Shown here in pieces: positions 1 through 8,949 of a stretch of DNA of 64,000 nucleotides (positions are counted from its first letter, which is position 1; every line of letters begins with the position of its first letter). Under the pieces are notes generated by a model. It had not been told where the DNA came from. It made no database searches and saw only the letters and a list, made by a program, of their open reading frames with translations. Origin of the DNA: Vibrio orientalis CIP 102891 = ATCC 33934 (GTDB taxonomy: Bacteria; Pseudomonadota; Gammaproteobacteria; Enterobacterales; Vibrionaceae); the NCBI RefSeq assembly GCF_000176235.1, contig NZ_ACZV01000004.1, positions 1,364,001-1,428,000 of the forward strand, read 5' to 3'. The translations under genes were made by a program, and so were the position numbers.

Positions 1-645
1 CCAACAACTGGGCATAACTGCAAACTCGATCACGCAGACATATCAGCCCCTGTCATTATCGATTCAAACGTCGAACATCAACTCCAACTTGATGAAGGCT
101 GGATATTACTCGTCGAGCCCACCAGTGCTTTAGGTATCGCACTCTCTCAGCAACTCGATGGACACGCTTATAAAGCGATGACCATTATCCCATCAACGTT
201 TGACGATGCCGAATACAGTGATGATTTTTCTACGCTGCTTTCGCCATTATTTTCCGGCTTAGAGATTTCAAACCAGTTTCTGCTACTCAATGAAAACACG
301 GTCACTGATGCCCGTATTAAGCGATTATTGGATGAGTTAAATCAGTGCTTAGGTGATAAGTGCCTAAAACCAAGCCATTGGCGCGCTGCTGATGTGGCTA
401 AGCAACTCGCTTTATCGGAAAGTCGTTTCCTTCACTTGTTCAGCCAAGAGCTCGGTATCCCTTGGCGACCATACCTACTATGGCGACGGATGATCTGTGC
501 CGTGAGAGCAATCCTAAATGGGGACTCCGCAACAGATGCCGCTCACATGGCTGGGTTTTCAGATAGTGCACATCTCAGCCGTACTTTTCGCCAAACCTTT
601 GGTATGACGATTCGCCAAGCCAATACGATTTTTTTAAAAAGTTAG
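1..645 (+). CDS. AraC-family transcriptional regulator, 5' end outside window
   Basis: The reading frame is open from base 1 through the stop at 643-645, so the gene starts left of the window; the internal ATG at 178 is probably not its start. The C-terminal ~100 residues form a two-helix-turn-helix AraC/XylS domain: an ADVAKQLALSESRFLHLFSQE first HTH and a DAAHMAGFSDSAHLSRTFRQTFG second HTH. The N-terminal part seen here is not a recognisable cupin, so the ligand is unknown. The transglutaminase-like gene follows 70 bp downstream on the same strand and may be co-transcribed. Family call is secure; target unknown. Confidence 0.85.
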   Translation, partial: PTTGHNCKLDHADISAPVIIDSNVEHQLQLDEGWILLVEPTSALGIALSQQLDGHAYKAMTIIPSTFDDAEYSDDFSTLLSPLFSGLEISNQFLLLNENTVTDARIKRLLDELNQCLGDKCLKPSHWRAADVAKQLALSESRFLHLFSQELGIPWRPYLLWRRMICAVRAILNGDSATDAAHMAGFSDSAHLSRTFRQTFGMTIRQANTIFLKS

Positions 646-715
646 CCAGTTTATTCAATTTTTACCGCTCAGCAGTGGTTACTCTGTTCACGTATTCATT
701 GAAGGAGAGTTACCC

Positions 716-1450
716 ATGAGTGAGCTATCAAAAGATTATCTACAAACAACGGCTATGCTGGACTTTGATCACCCGGCTATTCAAGGTTTGGTGGCCGAAA
801 AACAATGGCACACGCTGTCTGACTACGATGCGATTGGCGCTATCTACCATTACGTGCGCGATGACATTCGTTTCGGCTACAACAAAGACGACCGCTTAGC
901 CGCGAGCCAAGTATTAAAAGACGGCTACGGGCAGTGTAATACCAAAGGAACTTTACTCATGGCGTTACTTCGTGCGGTAGGGATTGCAACTCGATTCCAC
1001 GGATTTACGATTTATAACGAATTACAACGCGGCGCGATCCCAAATTACCTGTTCGCCATTGCCCCAGAGCGTATCATTCATAGCTGGGTTGAAGTCTATC
1101 TCGATGGACGCTGGATAAATTTGGAAGGCTATATCTTAGATAACGATTACTTAGAGCAAGTGCAGAATCGATTTGCCGAGCAAGGTAAGTCATTTTCCGG
1201 CTATGCGATTTCGACTAAATGCCTATCCAACCCTGATATTGATTGGAAAGGTCAGGATACGTATATACAAAGTGAAGGGATAGCCGATGATTTTGGCGTA
1301 TACACCCAACCTGAAGATTTCTATTCCGAGCACGGCAGCAACTTATCGGGCATCAAAAAAGTTGTATTTCGCTATGTCCTTCGTCACTTAATGAACCTGA
1401 ATGTAAATAAGATCCGCAACAATGGTATTGTTAGCGCCAAGATTACTTAA
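716..1450 (+). CDS. Transglutaminase-like superfamily protein
   Basis: 244 residues, start supported by a GAAGGAGAG ribosome-binding site 7 nt upstream. The core carries the transglutaminase-like signature: a catalytic-type Cys in GYGQCNTKGTLL followed by LLRAVGIATRFHGF, then His in HSWVEVYLDGRWINLEG. The position usually occupied by the third (Asp) residue falls in the NLEGYILD stretch, so the triad is plausible but the acid is unusual. No signal peptide, so likely cytoplasmic. Such proteins act as cysteine proteases or amide-forming enzymes, or are inactive; the substrate cannot be named. A terminator hairpin follows at once. Confidence 0.75.
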   Translation: MSELSKDYLQTTAMLDFDHPAIQGLVAEKQWHTLSDYDAIGAIYHYVRDDIRFGYNKDDRLAASQVLKDGYGQCNTKGTLLMALLRAVGIATRFHGFTIYNELQRGAIPNYLFAIAPERIIHSWVEVYLDGRWINLEGYILDNDYLEQVQNRFAEQGKSFSGYAISTKCLSNPDIDWKGQDTYIQSEGIADDFGVYTQPEDFYSEHGSNLSGIKKVVFRYVLRHLMNLNVNKIRNNGIVSAKIT

Positions 1451-1461
1451 GGGTGTTTGAC

Positions 1462-1497
1462 CTCAAGCCTCTAAGTAAATAGAGGCTTGAGTTTGTT
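1462..1497. terminator. Bidirectional hairpin between convergent genes
   Basis: Perfect 11-bp arms (1462-1472 CTCAAGCCTCT and 1481-1491) with an 8-nt loop, followed by a T-rich tail. It lies between the convergent transglutaminase-like gene and norW and can serve both. Confidence 0.7.
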
Positions 1498-1505
1498 ATG
1501 CATTT

Positions 1506-2645
1506 TTAAGCGGTTTGAACTTCACGCAACAAAGAAAACGCTTGATTGATATTGTCTTTGGTGACAATAAAGCCCGTTAAACGCCGTTGTTGATCGTACG
1601 CTTTAGCCACAATACCTTGCGGCGATAACTCGACTTTCCATTGAGAATCCACATCATGAGAACCACCCAGCTGAATTGGATAGCTTGGCGTTTTCACCTT
1701 AATCATCATCGCGGGTATCGTCAGCGTTGAACTTTCAGACATCAAAGTGCTAGCCAATGTGTTAGCACTCAAAATGATAGGTTGCAGATACGCCATCACC
1801 TTGCCGTCAATCTCTGCGCAATCACCAATCGCATAGATACCATCAGCGGATGTTTTCAGTTGCTTGTCCACCACAATACCTCTATTAACCTGCAAACCCG
1901 CTTGGCTTGCTAAAGTCAGGTTTGGTCGTAGTCCAGCAGCTGAGATCACCCCATCAACCTGATAGGTCAACCCCTTATTGCTGGTTACTTCAATGGCCCC
2001 TTCGGCATACTGCATAGCAACCGCATAGCTTTGACAGTCGACATTCACCTGCTCCTGACGTAGGTGCTTCTCCAACGAAGTTGAGACAAAGTCAGGTAAG
2101 ACACTTGCCATTAGCTGCGTGCCTGGCTCTAGTATCTGTACCTGTTTACCACTTGCAGCAAGATCCATCGCTAGCTCTGTGCCGATTAAGCCGCCACCCA
2201 TGATCAAGACTCGTTTGGCGAGCGCAATACGTTGCTGCGAACAACGATATTCATCAAGGCTATTTAGAGTGATAACCTCTTTGGCGGCATCCCCTTCTAG
2301 CTTTGGCACGAAGGTACTCGCCCCCATCGCCAACACCAAAGCCGAATATGGGTAACAAACACCGTTGGCTGTAATCGCCTTAGCCTCAGTATCAATCCTG
2401 TCTACTCGGGTGTTGGCGAACAGTTCTACCTGATACTGCTGAGCAAATTCTAGCCCTGTGAGAGAAATCAGTTCATCGGCACTTTGCTGACGGGTAAACA
2501 CATGACTTAAATCGGGTTTGTTGTACTCATCTCCGCTATTGGCAGTAAATAGTAAGATTGGTTGTTCACTCTTTTTTCGGCGCAAGGTTTTAACGAGTTG
2601 ATAAGCTGAAAAACCGCTGCCGATAATAATCAGAGGGGCTGTCAT
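1506..2645 (-). CDS. norW: NADH:flavorubredoxin reductase
   Basis: 379-residue FAD/NAD(P)-dependent oxidoreductase that passes electrons from NADH to the rubredoxin domain of NorV for nitric oxide reduction in the cytoplasm. N-terminal FAD-binding motif IIGSGFSAYQLVKTLRR; NAD-binding motif VLIMGGGLIGTELAMDL at about 147-163; the DGIYAIGDCAEI motif that contacts FAD at about residue 270. Length matches the family (E. coli NorW 377). Its start ATG overlaps the norV stop by one base, so the pair is translationally coupled. Identification rests on both sequence and context. Confidence 0.93.
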   Translation of the reverse strand: MTAPLIIIGSGFSAYQLVKTLRRKKSEQPILLFTANSGDEYNKPDLSHVFTRQQSADELISLTGLEFAQQYQVELFANTRVDRIDTEAKAITANGVCYPYSALVLAMGASTFVPKLEGDAAKEVITLNSLDEYRCSQQRIALAKRVLIMGGGLIGTELAMDLAASGKQVQILEPGTQLMASVLPDFVSTSLEKHLRQEQVNVDCQSYAVAMQYAEGAIEVTSNKGLTYQVDGVISAAGLRPNLTLASQAGLQVNRGIVVDKQLKTSADGIYAIGDCAEIDGKVMAYLQPIILSANTLASTLMSESSTLTIPAMMIKVKTPSYPIQLGGSHDVDSQWKVELSPQGIVAKAYDQQRRLTGFIVTKDNINQAFSLLREVQTA

Positions 2646-4129
2646 TATGCTGCCTCCGTTTTATCTTTGCTGTATTCGGCAAACACCTCTTTACCTAAAT
2701 GGCAGTCAGGGCAAAGGAAGTAGTCAGGCACGTCATCCCACGCGGTACCAGGTTCAACACCTTGATTTGGCTCACCGATAGCAGGATCGTAGATCCAGTT
2801 ACACACCGTGCAGATCATGCACTGGCAATCGGCTGGGTGCTCATCCACTGCGATAGGTGTTGTCTGTACTGGCTGCTCTTTAGTGACGACCTTAGGCTCA
2901 ACTAGCGGGATGGCCGAAATCAAGCTCGCGCTATCTAGTGTCCACTGCTTCGCAATTTGTCGTCCGTGCTCGCGGCATTCACGCATCGCTTTGCCATCTG
3001 GTCGCCATTTGGTTTTCAAACTCACCGCCGTCTCAAAGCCGGCATCAGTCAGACGAGCATGGATACGGTCAACAGCACCACCATTCCAACCATAGCTACC
3101 AAACGCAGCAGCCTTTTTATCTTTGAAGCGTAGCCCGGTGATCTCTTCTAACATGCCCGCAATTTTCGGCATCATGACGTTGTTCATGGTTGATGAGCCA
3201 ACAAATACCCCTTTTGAGCGGAACACATTGGCAAGAATTTCATTCTTATCATGTTTGGAGACGTTAAACACTTTTACCGCTACTTTCGGATCAACATCAT
3301 GGATCCCTTGTGCAATAGCATCAGCCATCATACGGGTGTTGTTCGACATAGAGTCGTAGAAGATGGTGATGCGATCTTCTTGGTAGTTGTCCGCCCATTC
3401 TAAGTATTGGTGAATGATCTGAGTTGGATTGTCACGCCATACGATACCGTGTGAAGTTGCAATCATGTCAACTGGCACGTTAAAGCTCAGCACCTCTTTA
3501 ATTTTTGCCGTGACTAAGCTGCTAAATGGGGTAAGAATGTTTGAATAGTAACGCAGACATTGATCCATCAACTCATTTTGATCGACTTCATCATTAAATA
3601 AGTGCTCGTCACAGTAGTGCTGGCCGAAGGCGTCGTTGCTGAACAGTACAGAATCACCCGTTAGGTAAGTCATCATGCTATCTGGCCAGTGCAGCATAGG
3701 TGCTTCGATAAAGATAAGTTGTTTATTGTTACCTATATCGATCGTATCGCCAGTTTTAACGGTCTTAAAGTTCCATTCTGGGTGGTGGTGATGGCCAACA
3801 ATTGAATCAATTGCAGCTTCTGTGCAGTAGATCGGCGTATTAGGGATTTTTTCCATTAACGCAGAAAGTGCGCCAGAATGGTCTTCTTCGGCATGGTTAA
3901 CAACGATGAAATCAATCTCTTTTAGATCGATTTCCATTTCTAAGTTCTGGAGGAATTGGTGGCTAAAACGATGGTCGACAGTATCAATCAATACTGTTTT
4001 TTCTTCACGTATTAGGTAACTGTTGTAACTGGTTCCCTTAGTCATTTTGTACTCGGTGCCGTGAAAATCTTGCACTTCCCAATCGCGTTGGCCAACCCAG
4101 TGAATATTATTTTTAACGTGAATCGTCAT
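2645..4129 (-). CDS. norV: Anaerobic nitric oxide reductase flavorubredoxin
   Basis: Reduces NO to N2O under low oxygen. Domains in order: a metallo-beta-lactamase-fold di-iron domain with HAEEDHSG ligands, a flavodoxin domain ([20 protein letters not shown]) and a C-terminal rubredoxin with CTVC and CPDC pairs. Very close to E. coli NorV throughout as I recall it, with a slightly longer linker before the rubredoxin. I chose the ATG at 4129 ([13 protein letters not shown]) because it matches the family start and has an AAGG site upstream; an upstream in-frame start at 4147 would add six residues. A sigma-54 promoter and three candidate NorR sites lie directly upstream. Confidence 0.95.
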   Translation of the reverse strand: MTIHVKNNIHWVGQRDWEVQDFHGTEYKMTKGTSYNSYLIREEKTVLIDTVDHRFSHQFLQNLEMEIDLKEIDFIVVNHAEEDHSGALSALMEKIPNTPIYCTEAAIDSIVGHHHHPEWNFKTVKTGDTIDIGNNKQLIFIEAPMLHWPDSMMTYLTGDSVLFSNDAFGQHYCDEHLFNDEVDQNELMDQCLRYYSNILTPFSSLVTAKIKEVLSFNVPVDMIATSHGIVWRDNPTQIIHQYLEWADNYQEDRITIFYDSMSNNTRMMADAIAQGIHDVDPKVAVKVFNVSKHDKNEILANVFRSKGVFVGSSTMNNVMMPKIAGMLEEITGLRFKDKKAAAFGSYGWNGGAVDRIHARLTDAGFETAVSLKTKWRPDGKAMRECREHGRQIAKQWTLDSASLISAIPLVEPKVVTKEQPVQTTPIAVDEHPADCQCMICTVCNWIYDPAIGEPNQGVEPGTAWDDVPDYFLCPDCHLGKEVFAEYSKDKTEAA

Positions 4130-4170
4130 TTGTCTTACCTTAAACAATTAATACATCTTGTTTTAGTAAG

Positions 4171-4188
4171 AGCATGTAGCGTGCCAAT
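4171..4188 (-). promoter_or_regulatory. Sigma-54 promoter of norVW
   Basis: On the minus strand TTGGCACGCTACATGCT has the invariant GG (4185-4184) and GC (4173-4172) exactly 10 bp apart, with a near-consensus TGGCAC -24 element. Predicted transcription start near 4160, giving a ~30-nt leader to the norV ATG at 4129. Confidence 0.88.
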
Positions 4189-4237
4189 AATTTAAATTAT
4201 TAAATATCAACCACTTATAAACACATACTGGTGTGTG

Positions 4238-4297
4238 TTATCCTAATGATAACCCACTTACTTTTATCAAAAGGATAGTTTATTATCCTTTTGATAA
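4238..4297. promoter_or_regulatory. Three NorR-type enhancer sites upstream of norV
   Basis: Three 15-bp inverted repeats TTATC-N5-GATAA at 4238-4252, 4264-4278 (last base G) and 4283-4297. Their near edges are 53, 79 and 98 bp upstream of the -24 GG. Three NorR sites upstream of a sigma-54 promoter are the known E. coli arrangement; assignment of this motif to NorR here is inference from position and from the matching triplet at 5877-5936. Confidence 0.78.
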
Positions 4298-4299
4298 GG

Positions 4300-5850
4300 C
4301 TACTTGAGATCTAAACGCTTAAGTAATCGGTGCAAGTTAGCAGGGAAAATTCCTAACTGTTTAGCTGTAGCCGAGAGCTTCTGGTCATTGTCTTGATACG
4401 CTTTTTCGACGAACTGGAGCTTGAAGTGTTCAGTCGCCTCTTTGAGGTTTAATCCTTGGTAAGCATCGCCAATGTTCTCCGCAGCAGCAAGGCTTTCGCT
4501 ACTACTGTGGTTTAAAGCATCGGTTGTGGTACTGAATTGAAAGTGGCGCGGCTCCAGTGTCAGGTGCGCTTGGCTACTTTCCGCTTTAGCAATAACGGCA
4601 GCACGATTGATGGTGTGTTCAAGCTCGCGGACATTACCTTCCCATGGGTGGGCAACCAACAGTGGATGAATTGCTCGGCTGAGTTGGATACTAGCAACAT
4701 TGAGTTTGTGCTGACAGCGCTCAGCAAAGAAACCAGCGAGCAAAATGACATCTTTTTCGCGTTCTCGAAGTGGCGGAACAAAGATTGGAAAGACACTCAA
4801 ACGATGGTAGAGATCGGCCCTAAATTTCTCCGCTTTGACCTCTTCATGTAATATGCGGTTGGTTGCGGCAACAATACGCACATCAACTTTGACGTTTCTA
4901 TCATCACCAACACGCTGAATATCACCATATTGAAGTGCACGGAGTAATTTGGCTTGTAGCGCCAAAGAAAGCTCACCGACTTCATCAAGAAATAGCGTAC
5001 CTTTGTTGGCTAGCTCAAACTTGCCCTTGCGGTTACTGATTGCTCCGGTAAACGCCCCTTTGACGTGACCAAACAGTTCACTCTCGGCAACCGATTCTGG
5101 CAGCGCGGCACAGTTTAGGTAAACAAAAGGCTCCTGATTACGATGTGACTGAAGGTATAGGCTTTGCGCAACTAACTCCTTACCCACCCCGGTTTCTCCG
5201 GTGATCAAGACCGACAGATCGGTTTGTGCGACCGCTTCAATATGCTGTTTCAGCTCTAGCATACTTGTTGAGTTACCTATGATCTCATGCTTGTCGCTAG
5301 AAAGACGCTTTGGTCGAGTCCCCTTAGTATTAACTTCGCTGCCTTTTTCCAGTTTTTCCATGAGAAGTGCAGTGTGTAGGCTGTTAGATGCCAAGGCGGA
5401 GATGAGCCTTAAGTTGTCATCATCGAAATGGTTGAACTGCTCAGGATCAAATGCATCAATCGTGATAGCACCAATCAGACGCTCATCGTGTAGCAAGGGC
5501 AAGCCGATACACGCATGAACTTCGAGATTGCCTTCATGATTGGGAATGAGTCCATCATAGGGATCGGCAAGGTCACTGGTGGCCGGAAAGCGTACGACAT
5601 CACCAGCGCGGGCAATGGCTTCAAATCTTGGGTGCTGCTCAATGGCAAAACGACGGCCAAGTACATCTTCGCTAAGCCCGTTAATCGCAAGCGGGATAAA
5701 GTTTTGCTCTTTATACAGTAGCAGTGCTGAAGCATCACACTTGAGCATGGTACGGATAGTAGATAGCAGACGTTCAAAGCGATCTTGTTCAGAAATGCCG
5801 GACGTAATGTCCAAAGCGACTTGTAACCATTGGTTTTGATATAGAGCCAT
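4300..5850 (-). CDS. norR: NO-responsive sigma-54 activator NorR
   Basis: 516-residue bacterial enhancer-binding protein. Residues 1-165 are a GAF domain that in NorR holds the NO-sensing mononuclear iron; Asp99, Cys114 and Asp132 fall where the E. coli iron ligands lie. Residues ~188-420 are the AAA+ domain with Walker A GETGVGKE (218-225) and GAFTGA, the loop that contacts sigma-54. A Fis-type HTH ends the protein ([20 protein letters not shown]). Unlike E. coli, where norR is divergent, norR here is upstream of norVW in the same direction, with a separate norV promoter between them. The region 5' to norR has three candidate NorR sites, so autoregulation is likely. Confidence 0.94.
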   Translation of the reverse strand: MALYQNQWLQVALDITSGISEQDRFERLLSTIRTMLKCDASALLLYKEQNFIPLAINGLSEDVLGRRFAIEQHPRFEAIARAGDVVRFPATSDLADPYDGLIPNHEGNLEVHACIGLPLLHDERLIGAITIDAFDPEQFNHFDDDNLRLISALASNSLHTALLMEKLEKGSEVNTKGTRPKRLSSDKHEIIGNSTSMLELKQHIEAVAQTDLSVLITGETGVGKELVAQSLYLQSHRNQEPFVYLNCAALPESVAESELFGHVKGAFTGAISNRKGKFELANKGTLFLDEVGELSLALQAKLLRALQYGDIQRVGDDRNVKVDVRIVAATNRILHEEVKAEKFRADLYHRLSVFPIFVPPLREREKDVILLAGFFAERCQHKLNVASIQLSRAIHPLLVAHPWEGNVRELEHTINRAAVIAKAESSQAHLTLEPRHFQFSTTTDALNHSSSESLAAAENIGDAYQGLNLKEATEHFKLQFVEKAYQDNDQKLSATAKQLGIFPANLHRLLKRLDLK

Positions 5851-5876
5851 AATTGATACTTCATCGAATAATCAAA

Positions 5877-5936
5877 TTATCTTTATGATAATACATTTAT
5901 CTATTTGATACTCCAGTAGGTTTATCAAATAGATAA
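5877..5936. promoter_or_regulatory. Three NorR-type sites in the norR/reductase divergent region
   Basis: TTATC-N5-GATAA repeats at 5877-5891, 5897-5911 (last base C) and 5922-5936. Relative to the GG of the candidate promoter at 5990 their near edges are 99, 79 and 54 bp away, matching the norV triplet within 1 bp. They also overlap the norR leader. Confidence 0.75.
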
Positions 5937-5987
5937 AAAACTCCTAGCAAAACATTCTAAATTATTGAAATAAAACAAATATAAAAG

Positions 5988-6005
5988 CTGGCATAGATAA
6001 TGTAA
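5988..6005 (+). promoter_or_regulatory. Candidate sigma-54 promoter of the reductase/DUF1971 operon
   Basis: CTGGCATAGATAATGTAA has a good TGGCA -24 element (GG at 5990-5991); ten bases later the -12 dinucleotide is GT instead of the canonical GC. Weak alone, but its phasing with the three upstream sites copies norV and the ATG lies ~38 nt after the expected start. Confidence 0.55.
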
Positions 6006-6051
6006 TCCTATCGTCCATATCATTGATACCTAGCTTTTTAGAGAGAGACGT

Positions 6052-6825
6052 ATGCTAAAGCCTTATGCAGGGTTTATCTCAGGAGTCATTACTCAGAAAA
6101 CGTATTGGACTGAGCAACTGTTCTCCATCCGCGTTGCTGGTAAGTTCAACTCATATATTGCCGGTCAATTCGTAAAATTGGCCTTACATGACGAGCAAGG
6201 TGAACTCATTCGACGAGCCTATTCGATCGTCAATCATCCGAAAGAATTCGCTAGCTCGGGTGAACTGGAGTTTTTAATTATTGCCAATCCAACTGGGCAA
6301 CTGTCTCCAAGGCTACGGCAGCTGCAAATGGGTGACGAAATATTGGTATCGGATAGCGCCGCAGGGTTTATGACACTTGATGAGATCCCACCCGACTCAA
6401 ACGAACTATGGTTATTGAGCACAGGTACTGCCATTGGCCCTTATTTAGCCATGTTAGAACAACCAGGCATTGAACATCGCTTTAATACGATCGTGTTAGT
6501 CAACGCTACCCGAACACAAGCAGAGCAAAGCTACCCAGAGAAAATCCAAGAGTTAAAAACAAAATTTGGAGAGAGGTTTACTTATGTACCAATTATTTCT
6601 AGAGAATCGGTCCGCGGAGCTCTGTCAGGAAGAATTCCAATGTTGCTCGAAAATGGCGTTCTGTTCCAAGCAGCAACCAGTCCGCCTAATCCGACGTCTT
6701 GCTTCTTCTATCTGTGCGGCAACCCCGCAATGGTTAAAGAGAGCAGTGAGAGCTTAAAGAAACTAGGTTTTAGAAAACATTTACGCCGCCAACCGGGGCA
6801 GTTTAGTAGTGAAAATTATTGGTAA
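6052..6825 (+). CDS. Ferredoxin/flavodoxin-NADP+ reductase family protein
   Basis: 257 residues of the Fpr type: an FAD-binding barrel with the RAYSIVNHP motif (R-x-Y-S/T) around residue 62, then an NADP-binding domain with LLSTGTAIGPYLAML and FYLCGNPAMVKES. Cytoplasmic; transfers electrons between NADPH and a ferredoxin, flavodoxin or similar carrier. A ribosome site GAGAG precedes the ATG. Divergent from norR and preceded by a NorR-like site triplet, so it may supply or recycle electrons during NO stress. The DUF1971 gene follows 16 bp downstream. Whether it is the housekeeping fpr or a NO-specific paralogue cannot be told here, so no symbol is given. Confidence 0.85.
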   Translation: MLKPYAGFISGVITQKTYWTEQLFSIRVAGKFNSYIAGQFVKLALHDEQGELIRRAYSIVNHPKEFASSGELEFLIIANPTGQLSPRLRQLQMGDEILVSDSAAGFMTLDEIPPDSNELWLLSTGTAIGPYLAMLEQPGIEHRFNTIVLVNATRTQAEQSYPEKIQELKTKFGERFTYVPIISRESVRGALSGRIPMLLENGVLFQAATSPPNPTSCFFYLCGNPAMVKESSESLKKLGFRKHLRRQPGQFSSENYW

Positions 6826-6841
6826 GCCAAGAGAGGTTATT

Positions 6842-7180
6842 ATGAGTCATTTACGCATCCCAAAAAACTGGACGATTCAACGTTCTACTCCGTTCTTTAC
6901 TAAAGAGAATGTGCCAGCAGCATTACTTAATCATCACAATACTGCTGAAGGTGTCTTCGGCCAGCTTTGTGTAATGGAAGGAACGGTCACTTACTTTGGT
7001 TTCGCCGATTCTGAAGCGAAAGAACCTGAAACTAAAGTGGAAATCGAAGCCGGACAATTTGCTACCAGCCCTCCGCAATATTGGCATCGAGTAGAACTCA
7101 GCGATGATGCTCAGTTCAATATCAATTTCTGGTCTGATAAAGATAAGAAAAACGAAAAGATGTTTAATACCAAGTCTTGA
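6842..7180 (+). CDS. DUF1971 (YeaR/TehB N-terminal-like) cupin protein
   Basis: 112 residues; start at 6842 (MSHLRIPKNWTIQRSTPFF) chosen for its AGAGAGG site. A longer frame beginning at 6809 would overlap the preceding gene. The PKNWTIQRSTPFFTKENVPAALLNHHNT start and the later SPPQYWHRVELSDDAQFNINFW segment are typical of DUF1971, a small beta-barrel found in E. coli YeaR and at the N-terminus of some TehB proteins. YeaR is known to be induced by nitrate and NO, which fits this position behind NorR-type sites. Biochemical role unknown. Confidence 0.83.
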   Translation: MSHLRIPKNWTIQRSTPFFTKENVPAALLNHHNTAEGVFGQLCVMEGTVTYFGFADSEAKEPETKVEIEAGQFATSPPQYWHRVELSDDAQFNINFWSDKDKKNEKMFNTKS

Positions 7181-7198
7181 TAAACGAAGCGATAAAAC

Positions 7199-7234
7199 AA
7201 AAAGCCACCTAGTTTATAGGTGGCTTTTCTTCTT
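7199..7234. terminator. Bidirectional rho-independent terminator
   Basis: AAAAGCCACCTA and TAGGTGGCTTTT arms with a short loop and a T/C-rich tail, between the convergent DUF1971 gene and the ABC permease gene. Confidence 0.85.
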
Positions 7235-7252
7235 TTCACTAAGTCACAAACT

Positions 7253-8080
7253 TTAGTCTGCGTATTTGGCAAACCTTAAGCTAACCACTAAACCTATTGC
7301 GCCAAGCAATACGTAAATCAGTAAATTGAACATGCCCATATTGGCAAACGCACTGAGCGGGTTCTCTGCTGTCAGTAACTCGAACGGCAAAATAGATATC
7401 GCTTCAATAAAGTGCCCAACGCCATGTGCGCCTAGCAGAGACTTAGATACTAATTGAATCACAAATAGCGCCACTAACATCACAAGCAGCGGAGAGTTGA
7501 CCTTCTGCGATATCGCTAGTGATACCGTTGCCATCGGAATTAGCGCTAAGCCAATCAGCCACATACGACCAATAAATTCTAACCAGTTGGTGAGCACATA
7601 AAGCACAGATTCCCCTGTTGAAAACAGCGGGAACTTGTCACCCACCACCAAGTTAATCACCCACATTAGAAAGTCGGCACTAAACACCAAGATTGAGCAG
7701 ATCACTGGAATGGCGAGCAAGCCGAAGCACAACTTAACCACATGAATCTGAATATCGCTCACTGGCATACTGCGCCAAAACATCAAACTGCCTTCTTGGC
7801 GTTCTTTGCGCAGAGTCTTCGGGAAGTAAAGTCCCGTAAGAATCAAAGACAGAATTCCCGCAAAACCAAACACTAAATGACTCAGTTGCTTGCCAAGTTC
7901 AAAGTTCGACTCAAAACCATCGCTGTAGGTCAGCTCGTAAGTCACATTGCTTTGAATCGAGGTGTTCATAATGATACTAAACAGGAATACCACACCACAG
8001 ATAAGCAGTGCCAGTGGTACGCGAGTGATCATCTTATGCTCTAACCACTCTTTTTCTAGCATATAGATATTGGCATTCAT
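7253..8080 (-). CDS. ABC-2 type transporter permease
   Basis: 275 residues with about six hydrophobic segments (for example LALLICGVVFLFSIIM near 22-37, LSLILTGLYF near 96, and a C-terminal pair around 225-270), the usual make-up of an ABC-2 permease partner. Its ATG overlaps the ATPase stop (TAATG), so the two are coupled. With the upstream GntR regulator this forms a YtrA-type GntR-ATPase-permease operon, a layout linked in other bacteria to envelope stress or antibiotic export. Substrate unknown. Confidence 0.8.
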   Translation of the reverse strand: MNANIYMLEKEWLEHKMITRVPLALLICGVVFLFSIIMNTSIQSNVTYELTYSDGFESNFELGKQLSHLVFGFAGILSLILTGLYFPKTLRKERQEGSLMFWRSMPVSDIQIHVVKLCFGLLAIPVICSILVFSADFLMWVINLVVGDKFPLFSTGESVLYVLTNWLEFIGRMWLIGLALIPMATVSLAISQKVNSPLLVMLVALFVIQLVSKSLLGAHGVGHFIEAISILPFELLTAENPLSAFANMGMFNLLIYVLLGAIGLVVSLRFAKYAD

Positions 8081-8949
8081 TACGCTGCTCCTTTTTGTAA
8101 TGCTAAGAACAAATCGGCAAGTTTTACATTGTAAATTCGATCGACATCATCCAATTGTTCTACCTGCTCAGAGCGCAATAGCCAACGCGTGCTACCGAGC
8201 GCCTTTTCGCTGGATAACGGATTAAAGCGGGCGATTTTTTCCGCTTCTGAATCGCTCGTTTCGACAATGACATATTCATTCTCGATATCGCTCATCGCCG
8301 ACTGTAATACCGCTTCACCTTGCTTCAGGATAAGTACATCAGTTAGTAAGTGCTCGATTTCAGACACTTCGTGGCTGGCAATAATCAATGCTCGTTCGCC
8401 ATCATGGAACCATTCCAGTAAATGGCGATAAAACGTGTCGCGATAAACCAAGTCCAAACCTAGTGTCGGCTCATCTAAAATCAGAACCTTAGTGTCTGTT
8501 GAAATAACCAACGCCAAATGCAGCTGGACCTTCATCCCTTTCGATAAAGACTTAATTTTGCTGTTTGGTTTGATATTGGTTTTCTCAAGCACGCTACGCG
8601 CTTTCTCAATATCGAAGCTAGGATGCACGCCAGCAGTGTAACGCAGCAGTTGATTGACCTTCATCCAGTCTGGCAACACGTTTACATCTGAAATATAAGA
8701 GAGGTGCGCCATCACTTGTGCTCGCTTGCTGATCGGCTCCATCCCAAGCACCTTGATATCACCTTGGTACTCATGGGCACCCAACAAGCTTTTAATTAGG
8801 GTAGATTTGCCCGCGCCGTTATGCCCAAGTAAACCAAGCACCTGGCCTGCTTTTAGTTCTAGGTTAATATTTTTTAGTGCCTCACCCTGCCCTTTGGCTT
8901 GGCCAGAGTACTGCTTTGATACTTGAGTCGCTTTAACTAATACACTCAT
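8080..8949 (-). CDS. ABC transporter ATP-binding protein
   Basis: 289-residue ATPase with Walker A GLLGHNGAGKSTLIKSL (about 40-56), a degenerate signature SLSKGMKVQLHLAL, Walker B VLILDEPTLGLD and an IASHEVSEI switch His. The C-terminal ~70 residues form an extra domain common in exporters of this class. The start codon overlaps the GntR stop by 4 bp (ATGA). Partner of the permease directly downstream. Confidence 0.88.
   Translation of the reverse strand: MSVLVKATQVSKQYSGQAKGQGEALKNINLELKAGQVLGLLGHNGAGKSTLIKSLLGAHEYQGDIKVLGMEPISKRAQVMAHLSYISDVNVLPDWMKVNQLLRYTAGVHPSFDIEKARSVLEKTNIKPNSKIKSLSKGMKVQLHLALVISTDTKVLILDEPTLGLDLVYRDTFYRHLLEWFHDGERALIIASHEVSEIEHLLTDVLILKQGEAVLQSAMSDIENEYVIVETSDSEAEKIARFNPLSSEKALGSTRWLLRSEQVEQLDDVDRIYNVKLADLFLALQKGAA

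Noticed and set aside
5475..5864. 129-codon frame overlapping norR in another frame
   Set aside because: Fully inside the norR GAF-domain coding region; translation has no domain features.
8123..8135. Fourth TTTACA-T-TGTAAA copy
   Set aside because: Lies inside the ABC ATPase coding region and is explained by its codons; kept out of the intergenic set.
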